64,000 nt of DNA, taken from positions 9,647,501-9,711,500 of the forward strand of contig NZ_JACHMH010000001.1 in assembly GCF_014204915.1 (NCBI RefSeq). Direction: 5' to 3'. Position 1 is the stretch's first letter, and every line of letters starts with the position of its first letter. The position numbers and the translations under genes are program-made. The notes beneath the pieces were generated by a model. That model was not told the origin of the DNA. It ran no database searches and was given only the letters and a program-made list of their open reading frames with translations. Origin of the DNA: Crossiella cryophila. Lineage in GTDB: Bacteria > Actinomycetota > Actinomycetes > Mycobacteriales > Pseudonocardiaceae. Shown piece after piece: positions 18,309 to 25,724 of this stretch.

Positions 18309-18380
18309 CTGGGGTACCAGGACTCGAACCTAGACTAACGGAATCAGAATCCGTTGTGCTGCCAATTACACCATACCCCA
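18309..18380 (-). tRNA. tRNA-Gln (CTG)
   Basis: 72 nt with a perfect TGGGGTA/TACCCCA acceptor stem. The anticodon loop ATTCTGATT gives CTG, the T arm is GGTTCGAGTCC, and G73 is the discriminator. It starts with U1-A72, typical of Gln tRNAs recognised by the GatCAB pathway. 35 nt separate it from tRNA-Glu; probably one transcript. Confidence 0.96.
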
Positions 18381-18508
18381 TCGCGCGATGGCCAACCCCA
18401 GGGGCTCCGTTCCGGAGTCTCTGTCGCTGTCCGCCGTGCTGAGATGAATACTAGACCACGATCCCAGCGAATACCTAATCGACCCCCCGGGAACCCCTTC
18501 TGCCCAGC

Positions 18509-19258
18509 TCAACGCACTCGCAGCGGGGCCTCCGCCAGCTCGCACACCAACAGCTCCGGAAGCTGTTCCAGGGACCCGATCACCGACACCCGTGCCGGAA
18601 GATCGACAACCCCATCCCCGCTCCGGTCGAGCCACACCCCGTACATCCCCGCATCCCGGGCGCCGACCGCATCCAAGTCCAACCGGTCCCCCACATGCAC
18701 CGCTTGCTCTGGAGCGATCCCAAGTGCGGCGCAGGTCGTGTGGAAGATCACCTCGTCCGGCTTCGCGACCCCCAGCTCGCCCGCGATGACGACTTCCTCG
18801 AAGTACTCGGCCAGCCCGCAGTCCGCCAGCTTCACCCGTTGGAGCGCCCCGCTGGCATTCGTGATCGCGGCCATCCGCAGCCCGGCCCCGCGCAACCACT
18901 CCAGACACGGCCCGGCGTCGTCGAAGAGCCGCCAGGCGCGGCGCATGGCGGCCACCCGGCGTTCCTCGCGGGCAATTGCCTCTGAGTCGGAGATGAACTC
19001 ACCGAGATCGGCGAAGAAGGTGCGCGAGCGCTCCTTGCGCATGGTGTCGTAGTCGATCTCGCCGGCAATGAGGCGGGCCAACTGACATTCCGTTGCGCGT
19101 TCCCAGGCTGACCACCCGTTGTCGTGACCGAGTAACGCGGCCAAACCGAGCCGGGCCGAAGTCGCATAGTCGACCAGTGTGTCGTCGATGTCGAAGCACA
19201 CTGCTCGGATTTGGCCGACCTTCTGCGGGGCAGCGGAGAACGCTAACGCGGATGTCAC
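18509..19258 (-). CDS. HAD-superfamily hydrolase (phosphatase-like)
   Basis: 249 aa. HAD motif I is CFDIDDTLVD, motif II ITNASG, and motifs III/IV are VAKPDEVIF and VHVGDRLDLD, with an alpha-helical C1 cap between motifs I and II. It is a probable small-molecule phosphatase; substrate unknown. It lies between the tRNAs and gltX on the same strand, separated from gltX by 92 bp. ATG start. The upstream gap contains CTTGACC, a possible -35. Confidence 0.88.
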   Translation of the reverse strand: MTSALAFSAAPQKVGQIRAVCFDIDDTLVDYATSARLGLAALLGHDNGWSAWERATECQLARLIAGEIDYDTMRKERSRTFFADLGEFISDSEAIAREERRVAAMRRAWRLFDDAGPCLEWLRGAGLRMAAITNASGALQRVKLADCGLAEYFEEVVIAGELGVAKPDEVIFHTTCAALGIAPEQAVHVGDRLDLDAVGARDAGMYGVWLDRSGDGVVDLPARVSVIGSLEQLPELLVCELAEAPLRVR

Positions 19259-19350
19259 CCGGTGAGGTTAGACGCGTACCAGCCGTGTTCGAGACTGCTA
19301 AAGAGGTGACATTTGCCCGGCTGGCACGGTCAAGTGGTAATCCTGAGTAA

Positions 19351-20853
19351 TCAGGAGGCGGTGGGGACCGCCTCCAGCGCCCGGTTCAACCGCCCGAGCG
19401 AGCGGTCCCGGCCCAGCAGTTCGAGGGACTCGTACAGCGGCGGTGACACAGTGCGACCGCTCACCGCGACCCGCACCGGCGCGAACGCCTTCCGCGGCTT
19501 CAGCCCCAGTCCGTCGATCAGCGCGGCCTTCAACGCCGCCTCGATCGCCTCGGTCTTCCACTCCGCCAGACCCGTCAACGCCTCCACCGAAGCCCGGAGA
19601 ACCGGCTCAGCGTCCGCCCCCAGAGCCTTCGCCGCGGACTCCGGCTCAACCTCGAACTCAGATTCCTCAGCGAACAGGAACGCGAGCATCCCGGCCGCCT
19701 CGGCCAGCAGCCCGACCCGCTCCTGCACCAGCGGCGCCGCCCCCGCCAGCAGCTCCAGCTGCTCAGCCGTCGGCTCCGCGGGCAGCACGCCAGCCTGCAC
19801 CAGATACGGCACCAGCCGCTCCCGGAAGTCCGCCGGCGCGAGCAGCCGCATGTGGCTGCCGTTGATCGCCTCGGCCTTCTTCAGGTCGAACCGGGCCGGG
19901 TTGGCCGAGACCTTGCCGATGTCGAATGCCTCGATCATCTCGGCCATGGTGAAGACGTCCCGGTCCTCGGCGATGGACCAGCCGAGCAGCGCGAGGTAGT
20001 TCAGCAGGCCCTCTGGCAGGAAACCCCGGTCCCGGTGGTGGAACAGGTTCGAGGACGGGTCCCGCTTGGACAGCTTCTTGTTGCCCTCGCCCATGACGAA
20101 GGGCAGGTGCCCGAACCGCGGCGTGTACTCCGCCACCCCGATCCGCCGCAGCGCCGCGTACAACGCGATCTGCCGGGGGGTCGACGGCAGCAGGTCCTCG
20201 CCGCGGAGCACGTGGGTGATCCGCATCAGCGCGTCGTCGACCGGGTTCACCAGGGTGTAGAGCGGGTCGCCGTTGGCGCGCACCAGCACCTGGTCCGGGA
20301 TCGAGCCCGCCGGGAAGGTGATCTCGCCGCGCACCAGGTCGGTGAAGGTGATGTCCTCGTTCGGCATCGGCAGCCGCAGCACGGGCTCGCGACCCTCGGC
20401 GCGGAAGGCGGCCTTCTGCTCCTCGGTGAGGTCGCGGTCGAAGTTGTCGTAGCCCAGCTTGGGATCGCGACCGGCCGCGCGGTGCCGCGCCTCGACCTCC
20501 TCGGTGCTGGAGAAGGACTCGTACAGCTCGCCGGCGGCCACCAGCTTGGCGATCACCTCGCGGTAGATCTCCCGGCGCTGGCTCTGCCGGTACGGCGCGT
20601 GCGGGCCGCCGACCTCGGGGCCCTCGTCCCAGTCGAGGCCGAGCCAGCGCAGCCCGTCCAGCAGGGCCTCGTAGGACTCCTCGGAGTCCCGCGCGGCGTC
20701 GGTGTCCTCGATGCGGAAGACCAGCTTGCCGCCCTGGTTGCGGGCGTAGGCCCAGTTGAACAGCGCGGTGCGGATCAACCCCACGTGCGGGGTGCCGGTG
20801 GGGGAAGGACAGAAGCGCACGCGGACCTCATTCACGGCGGAGAGGTTACTCAT
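19351..20853 (-). CDS. gltX: Glutamyl-tRNA synthetase
   Basis: 500-aa class I synthetase. The HIGH motif is HVGL (in [10 protein letters not shown]) and the KMSKS motif is KLSKRD. In actinobacteria lacking GlnRS the enzyme also charges tRNA-Gln with Glu for correction by GatCAB (present at 49-53 kb). Orthologue of Rv2992c. ATG at 20853, overlapping no neighbour. The stop lies in a weak CCTGAGTAATCAGG hairpin. Confidence 0.97.
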   Translation of the reverse strand: MSNLSAVNEVRVRFCPSPTGTPHVGLIRTALFNWAYARNQGGKLVFRIEDTDAARDSEESYEALLDGLRWLGLDWDEGPEVGGPHAPYRQSQRREIYREVIAKLVAAGELYESFSSTEEVEARHRAAGRDPKLGYDNFDRDLTEEQKAAFRAEGREPVLRLPMPNEDITFTDLVRGEITFPAGSIPDQVLVRANGDPLYTLVNPVDDALMRITHVLRGEDLLPSTPRQIALYAALRRIGVAEYTPRFGHLPFVMGEGNKKLSKRDPSSNLFHHRDRGFLPEGLLNYLALLGWSIAEDRDVFTMAEMIEAFDIGKVSANPARFDLKKAEAINGSHMRLLAPADFRERLVPYLVQAGVLPAEPTAEQLELLAGAAPLVQERVGLLAEAAGMLAFLFAEESEFEVEPESAAKALGADAEPVLRASVEALTGLAEWKTEAIEAALKAALIDGLGLKPRKAFAPVRVAVSGRTVSPPLYESLELLGRDRSLGRLNRALEAVPTAS

Positions 20854-20900
20854 CCGATCGGTGGTTGACGAACCGGTTGCCCCAGAGGATCCTGACCTTA

Positions 20901-20916
20901 TTCAACAAGCGTTGAA
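20901..20916 (+). promoter_or_regulatory. Operator-like palindrome before the FAD monooxygenase
   Basis: The inverted repeat TTCAAC-AAGC-GTTGAA overlaps a -10-like TATTCA (20899-20904) that is 16-17 bp after TTGCCC. The symmetry and sequence look like a TetR-family operator, but no TetR gene adjoins. Confidence 0.5.
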
Positions 20917-20931
20917 AAGGGGATGATCACC

Positions 20932-22236
20932 ATGACTGACCAGGGCGCCACGGGGTGCGTCGTGATCGGCGGCGGACCGGCCGGGATGGTGCTGGGCCTG
21001 CTGCTGGCCCGCGCCGGGGTGCGGGTGACGGTGCTGGAGAAGCACGGGGACTTCCTGCGGGACTTCCGCGGCGACACCGTGCACCCGTCCACGCTGACCC
21101 TGCTGGACGAGCTGGGGCTGGGCGAGGAGTTCGCCAAGGTGCCGCAGCGGCGGGTGGACCGGCTGCGGGTGCAGCTGGCGGACGGCATCGTGCCCATCGG
21201 CGACCTGCGCCACCTGCCCGGCGGGCACAAGCACATCGCGCTGGTGCCGCAGTGGGACTTCCTGGACCTGCTCGCCGCGGCGAGCAGGCGTGAACCCGGG
21301 TTCGAGCTGCGGATGAACACCGAGGTCACCGGGCTGATCAGGGAGAACGGCAAGGTCGTCGGCGTGCGCCACCGCGACCGGGAGACCGGGATCAGCGGTG
21401 AGCTGCGGGCCGGGCTGACCGTGGCCTGCGACGGCCGCAACTCGATCGCGCGCGCCGCGGCCGGGCTGCCGACCAGGGAGTTCGGCGTGCCGATGGACGT
21501 GTGGTGGTTCCGGCTGCCCCGGCAGGACGGGGACCCGGCAGGCGGCATCGGCCGGTTCACCGCGGGCCACGCCGCGGTGCTGATCGACCGGGGCGAGTAC
21601 TTCCAGACCGCCTACCTGATCCGCAAGGGCTCGGACGCCCAGGTGCGCACCGAGGGGGTGCAGGCCTTCCGGGAGCGGATCAGCGCGCTGATCCCCTGGC
21701 TGGCCGACCGGATGCACACGGTGGAGTCACTGGAGGAGGTGAAGCTGCTCGACGTCCGGCTGAACCGGTTGCACCGCTGGCACACCGACGGCCTGCTGTG
21801 CATCGGCGACGCCGCGCACGCCATGTCACCGGTGTTCGGGGTGGGCATCAACCTGGCCGTGCAGGACGCGGTGGCCACCGCCCGCCTGCTCGCCACGCCA
21901 CTACGCCGCGGCCGGGTCCGCCCCGCCGACCTGGCCAGGGTGCGCCGCCGCCGCTGGCTGCCAACGGTCGTACTCCAGAGCCTGCAGCGCTTCGTGCACA
22001 AACGCCTGCTCAGCCGCACTCTCAGCAGCCAGATCAACCCCAGCGCCGGCATGCCCAAACCCATCGCGCTGATGCAACGCTTCCCGATCCTCCAGCGCAT
22101 CCCGGCCTACGTGGTCGGCATCGGCCCCCGCCCCGAACACGCCCCCACCTTCGCCCGCCGCCACCCCACCCCCACCCCTAACCCGCCCCACAACGCCCAC
22201 CCAGACGTCCAAAAACGGCCAACACACCGCCCATAA
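20932..22236 (+). CDS. FAD-dependent monooxygenase/oxidoreductase
   Basis: A 434-aa PHBH-fold flavoprotein: FAD motif GGGPAGMVLGLLLARAG, NAD(P)H/FAD DG motif ACDGRNS, and FAD ribityl motif GDAAHAMSPVFGVG. It probably hydroxylates an aromatic or lipophilic substrate; identity unknown. I prefer the ATG at 20932, nine bases after AAAAGGGG, over the ATG at 20923, which abuts that RBS. Residues after about 405 are Pro/His/Arg-rich, and the final codons are made of GGCCAACAC repeat units, so the repeat array has extended into the reading frame. Not in the mycobacterial order; an insertion between gltX and the FAH gene. Confidence 0.88.
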   Translation: MTDQGATGCVVIGGGPAGMVLGLLLARAGVRVTVLEKHGDFLRDFRGDTVHPSTLTLLDELGLGEEFAKVPQRRVDRLRVQLADGIVPIGDLRHLPGGHKHIALVPQWDFLDLLAAASRREPGFELRMNTEVTGLIRENGKVVGVRHRDRETGISGELRAGLTVACDGRNSIARAAAGLPTREFGVPMDVWWFRLPRQDGDPAGGIGRFTAGHAAVLIDRGEYFQTAYLIRKGSDAQVRTEGVQAFRERISALIPWLADRMHTVESLEEVKLLDVRLNRLHRWHTDGLLCIGDAAHAMSPVFGVGINLAVQDAVATARLLATPLRRGRVRPADLARVRRRRWLPTVVLQSLQRFVHKRLLSRTLSSQINPSAGMPKPIALMQRFPILQRIPAYVVGIGPRPEHAPTFARRHPTPTPNPPHNAHPDVQKRPTHRP

Positions 22237-22346
22237 CGGCCAACACACCGTACGAAACCGGCCAACACTCCAAGAGCGAAAACCCCGCCCCGAGTGTTGG
22301 CCGATGTCGTACGCAGTGTTGGCCGTTTTTGTACGCCGTGTTGGCC
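22195..22346. repeat. Convergent 22-bp-pitch repeat array (4 + 3 units)
   Basis: Left-arm cores are at 22195 (decayed), 22217, 22238 and 22260; right-arm inverted cores are at 22294, 22316 and 22338, so pitch is 21-22 bp. The centre has ACTC/GAGT ends around a purine-rich 21-bp loop. It spans the gap between the converging FAD monooxygenase and FAH genes. The two leftmost units lie within the monooxygenase frame, whose TAA stop (22234-22236) falls in the linker between units 2 and 3. Confidence 0.93.
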
Positions 22347-22357
22347 GTTGTGGGGGG

Positions 22358-23140
22358 TTACCTCGCGGCGATCGGGTTGGTCAGGGTGCCGAGGCCCTCG
22401 ATCGAGACCGCGACGGTCTGGCCCGGTCGCATCGGGCCCACGCCTGCCGGGGTGCCGGTGAGGATCACGTCGCCGGGCAGCAGGGTCATGATGTGCGAGA
22501 TGAACTCGATCAGCGCCGGGATGTCGTGCACCATCTGCGCGGTGTGGCCGTCCTGCTTGACCTCGCCGTCCAGCTCGGTCTTGATCTCCACGTCGGCCGC
22601 GTCCAGCACGGTCTCCACCCACGGGCCCAGCGGGCAGAAGGTGTCGTAGGTCTTGGCCCTGCCGAAGCCGCCGTCGGCCTTCTGCTGGTCGCGCGCGGTG
22701 ACGTCGTTGGCGATGGTGTAGCCCAGGATGACCTCCCTGGCCTTGGCCGCCGGGACGTCCTTGCACGGGCGGCCGATGACCACGGCCAGCTCGCCCTCGA
22801 AGTCCACCCGCTCGGAACTGGCCGGGAGCTTGATCGCCACGTTCGGGCCGATCACCGTGGTGGAGGGCTTGAGGAAGATGATCGGGCTGGCCGGGGCCTC
22901 GCCACCCATCTCCTTGGCGTGGTCGGCGTAGTTGCGGCCGACGCAGACGACCTTGCTGGGCAGCATCGGCGCCAGCAGGCGGACGTCGGCCAGCGGCCAG
23001 CGCCTGCCGGTGAACTGGACCTGGCCGAAGGGGTGTTCGGCGATCTCGGCCACGGTCAGCTGATCGGCCGGGCCGTCGAGGTCGCCCTCGATCGCGGCGA
23101 AGGCCATGCCCTCGGGGTGGGCTACACGAGCGATACGCAC
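22358..23140 (-). CDS. Fumarylacetoacetate hydrolase-family protein
   Basis: 260 aa. The FAH fold is seen from CVGRNYADHAKEMG, the metal-binding FEGELAVVIG, IANDVTARDQQ and the C-terminal TGTPAGVGPM. Family members hydrolyse C-C bonds in acylpyruvates, decarboxylate oxaloacetate, or isomerise homoprotocatechuate intermediates; the specific reaction cannot be read here. Orthologue of Rv2993c by order. ATG at 23140, only 9 bp after the response regulator stop, so the two are likely cotranscribed. Confidence 0.9.
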   Translation of the reverse strand: MRIARVAHPEGMAFAAIEGDLDGPADQLTVAEIAEHPFGQVQFTGRRWPLADVRLLAPMLPSKVVCVGRNYADHAKEMGGEAPASPIIFLKPSTTVIGPNVAIKLPASSERVDFEGELAVVIGRPCKDVPAAKAREVILGYTIANDVTARDQQKADGGFGRAKTYDTFCPLGPWVETVLDAADVEIKTELDGEVKQDGHTAQMVHDIPALIEFISHIMTLLPGDVILTGTPAGVGPMRPGQTVAVSIEGLGTLTNPIAAR

Positions 23141-23149
23141 CGGATCACC

Positions 23150-23854
23150 CTACGACGGCCCGGCAGGCGGCGTCGGGGGACGTAGCACGTAGCCGGTGCG
23201 CGGGATGGTGTGGATCATCGGCTCGCGCCGGGCGTCGACCTTGCGGCGGAGGTAGCTGATGTAGGTCGGCACCACCGAGTCCTCGCCCGCGTAGTCGTAC
23301 TCCCACACGTGGTCCAGGATGTGCTGCTTGGTCAGCACCCGGTTCTGGTGCGTCAGCAGGTGCCGCAGCAGCCGGAACTCGGTCGGACTCAGATCCACCC
23401 TGGTCTCGTCCCGCAGCACCAGGTGCGCGTCCTCGTCCAGCCGCAGCCCCGCACAGCTCAGCAGCGGCGACCCGGCCCCGGTACTGCGCCGCAACGCCGC
23501 CCGGCAGCGGGCCACCAACTCACCAAGGCTGAACGGTTTGCCCAGGTAGTCGGCACCGGGCACGGACAATCCGGTGATCTTGTCCTGCTGGGTGGCGTCC
23601 CGGCCGAGCAGGAACAGCACCGGGATCGAGCAGCCGAACCGGCGCAGTTGATCAGCCAGCGAACCCCCAGGCCCCTTGGCCAGCCGCAGGTCCAGCACGA
23701 GCAGGTCGGGCCGCCTGCTCAGCCCCACGGCCAGCGCCGCCCCACCGGTCCCGGCCACCTCGGCCTGGAACCCGGCCCGGCGCAACGCGTTGGCGGCCAG
23801 GTCGGCCAGGTAGTGCTCGTCGTCGACGACCAGGATGCGCGCGCCCTCCGTCAT
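23150..23854 (-). CDS. Orphan OmpR-type response regulator with atypical receiver
   Basis: 234 aa. The receiver domain (residues 1-120) has the acidic pair VVDDE, phospho-acceptor Asp in LLVLDLRL and the Lys of YLGKPFSL. However, the conserved Thr/Ser of the switch is Leu (PVLFLLGRD), so phosphorylation signalling may be altered. The C-terminal winged helix is OmpR/PhoB-like (LSPTEFRLLRHLL, SYLRRKVD, RTGYVLRPP). No histidine kinase is nearby. ATG at 23854 chosen; the frame is open 14 codons further. It precedes the FAH gene by 9 bp. Confidence 0.87.
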   Translation of the reverse strand: MTEGARILVVDDEHYLADLAANALRRAGFQAEVAGTGGAALAVGLSRRPDLLVLDLRLAKGPGGSLADQLRRFGCSIPVLFLLGRDATQQDKITGLSVPGADYLGKPFSLGELVARCRAALRRSTGAGSPLLSCAGLRLDEDAHLVLRDETRVDLSPTEFRLLRHLLTHQNRVLTKQHILDHVWEYDYAGEDSVVPTYISYLRRKVDARREPMIHTIPRTGYVLRPPTPPAGPS

Positions 23855-23938
23855 CCGGACAGTGTCGACCAACCGGGGGCCGGAAAGCGAGCGCACCGCA
23901 CAATCCTGTGTGGACTGTGCGGCACGCTCTTCCGGTGC

Positions 23939-24811
23939 CTACAGATCCTTGACCTGGTCGTAGATGCTGCGGGCGAGGTCACCGAAATAGGCCGCGGTGT
24001 TGTCGCCGCCGGAGTGGTGTTCGCTGGTGACCCCCATCACCAGGCCCAGCCCGTTCGCGTCGTAGTCGTACAACCACGGGCCGCCGCTGGCTTCACCGCC
24101 CAGGCCGCAGCGCATGATGTGCGCGTCGTCCACCGCGATCCGGCCAGGGATCCCGCCGCAGAACACCTGCCGGAAACCGCGTTCCACGGTGATCGGGTAA
24201 CCGACGACCTGGGTCTGCTGGCTGTGCGGGGCGTTGAACCACAGACCGTGCGAACTGACCAGGTCGCCGACCCGGTCGCCGTTGGGCCGGTCCTTCATGA
24301 TCACGAAACCGAAGTCCCACTTGCGGTCCTGGACCAGCGTCCAGCTCTTGGGCACCACGAACCGGGCGGCCTCGAAGCCGCCGATCGGCTCGAACGGATC
24401 CTCGTTGGCGTCGGGCTCCAGGCCGGGCACGAACCGCATCGTCTGGATCCAGGGCCGGGCCATTCCGTGGTGGTACAGGCAGTGCGCCGCGGTGACCAGC
24501 ACCCGCCTGCTCGGGGTGTTGACCACCGAGGCCGAGCACCCCTGGATCTTGCCGTCACCGGTCCAGGCGGCGGTCTTGCCGTTGGTCAGGGAGTAGATCC
24601 CGGCGGCCGATGCGGCCTTCCGCGGCGCGGCCGGTGGCACCTTCTCGGACAGCGCGGACAGTGTCGCCAGCGGCACCCGCATGGTCGAGGAACCCCCGCC
24701 CACCTCGTGCACGGCCATTTCCACGCTCGCCGCGGGCGCGGCGGACGCACCGCCGGCCAGGGTCGCGCTCAGCACCAGGGCCGCGCCCAGGGCAGCTCGA
24801 AGCAAACGCAT
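23939..24811 (-). CDS. Secreted trypsin-like serine peptidase (copy 2)
   Basis: 290 aa with a signal peptide (residues 1-24, LLRAALGAALVLSATLAGG, ASA cleavage). It then has a pro-like segment and a chymotrypsin-fold domain. Catalytic triad: His in TAAHCLYHHG, Asp in KWDFGFVIM, Ser in GGEASGGPWLY. Cys pairs around SCAS-type regions suggest disulphides. The paralogue at 24821 lies 9 bp upstream in the same direction, giving a two-gene peptidase operon. It is similar to glutamyl endopeptidase-like (V8) secreted enzymes; specificity is not determinable. Confidence 0.88.
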   Translation of the reverse strand: MRLLRAALGAALVLSATLAGGASAAPAASVEMAVHEVGGGSSTMRVPLATLSALSEKVPPAAPRKAASAAGIYSLTNGKTAAWTGDGKIQGCSASVVNTPSRRVLVTAAHCLYHHGMARPWIQTMRFVPGLEPDANEDPFEPIGGFEAARFVVPKSWTLVQDRKWDFGFVIMKDRPNGDRVGDLVSSHGLWFNAPHSQQTQVVGYPITVERGFRQVFCGGIPGRIAVDDAHIMRCGLGGEASGGPWLYDYDANGLGLVMGVTSEHHSGGDNTAAYFGDLARSIYDQVKDL

Positions 24812-24820
24812 GTCTCCCCC

Positions 24821-25603
24821 TCAGCGGTTGGCGACCGACAGGTACAGGGCCTTGGCCTCTGGGCCGAAGTACGGCGCGTGGTTGATCTTGTTCGGGTTGG
24901 TGCTGGTCACGCTGATCACGTCGCCGAGCCCGTTGGGCTTGTAGTTGCGCAGCCAGGGACCGCCGCTGGCGCCGTCGTTGCCGTCGCAGCCCATCGTGTG
25001 CCGGTTGGTGCCGGCCTCCCGGCCCGCGGTGCCCCAGCAGTACCACTGGGCCTCGCCGTTCTCCATCCGGTACGGGTAGCCGGCGACGTGCACCTGCTGG
25101 CGGTAGGCGCTGTTGATGATCAGTCCGTGCGCACCGGCCACATCCACCAGCCGCCTGCCGTCCGGCAGGTCGTTCGTCACCAGGAACGCGTAGTCGTGCC
25201 GGTAGTCACCCTGCAGCCACTGCGGCGCCGCCTCGGCATAGGCCACGGTGAAGGCGGGCAGTCGCACACCCATGTGGTACCCGGGGTGGTAGGTGAAGTT
25301 CGTGGACACACCGCCGGTGGAGGCCCGGTACACGCAGTGCCCCGCGGTCACCACGACCCGGCCGCTCGGGCTGTTGACCGAGGAGGCCGAGCACTCGCTG
25401 TTCTCCCCGTTCCCGTTCACATAGGTCAGCTTGCCGTTGGTCGTGGAGTACCAGGCGTCCTTGGTGCCGGGCCCAGCCGCGACGGCCGGTGCGACCGGGC
25501 TGGCCAGTCGTTCCGGCGCCGCGGGTGCCGCCTGCGCGGTGGCCCCACTGAGCGCCGCGCCCACCACCAGCGCCAGCACCGGCACGATCCGTGCGATCCG
25601 CAT
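24821..25603 (-). CDS. Secreted trypsin-like serine peptidase (copy 1)
   Basis: 260 aa with a signal peptide (VPVLALVVGAALSGATAQA). The triad is His in TAGHCVY, Asp in YRHDYAFLV and Ser in NDGASGGPWLRNY. It aligns with the downstream copy throughout (STTNGKLTYV versus SLTNGKTAAW; ASGGPWL in both), so the pair arose by tandem duplication but has diverged widely. ATG at 25603 after AGGGGAGAGC. First gene of the operon, downstream of the cimA terminator. Confidence 0.88.
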   Translation of the reverse strand: MRIARIVPVLALVVGAALSGATAQAAPAAPERLASPVAPAVAAGPGTKDAWYSTTNGKLTYVNGNGENSECSASSVNSPSGRVVVTAGHCVYRASTGGVSTNFTYHPGYHMGVRLPAFTVAYAEAAPQWLQGDYRHDYAFLVTNDLPDGRRLVDVAGAHGLIINSAYRQQVHVAGYPYRMENGEAQWYCWGTAGREAGTNRHTMGCDGNDGASGGPWLRNYKPNGLGDVISVTSTNPNKINHAPYFGPEAKALYLSVANR

Positions 25604-25658
25604 TCTTGCTCTCCCCTAGCTCGGCGACAGCCCCGCTGGGCCGCCGCCGAATGCTAAG

Positions 25659-25706
25659 CAAAGGGAGAAGTCGTTGTCCTGCAACGGGATTCGACTTCTC
25701 CCTTTG
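25659..25706 (-). terminator. Terminator of cimA
   Basis: A perfect 15-bp inverted repeat (CAAAGGGAGAAGTCG and its complement) with an 18-nt loop, 19 bp after the cimA stop. It also bounds the peptidase operon upstream. Confidence 0.85.
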
Positions 25707-25724
25707 AGGCAGAACGCTAGGCCA

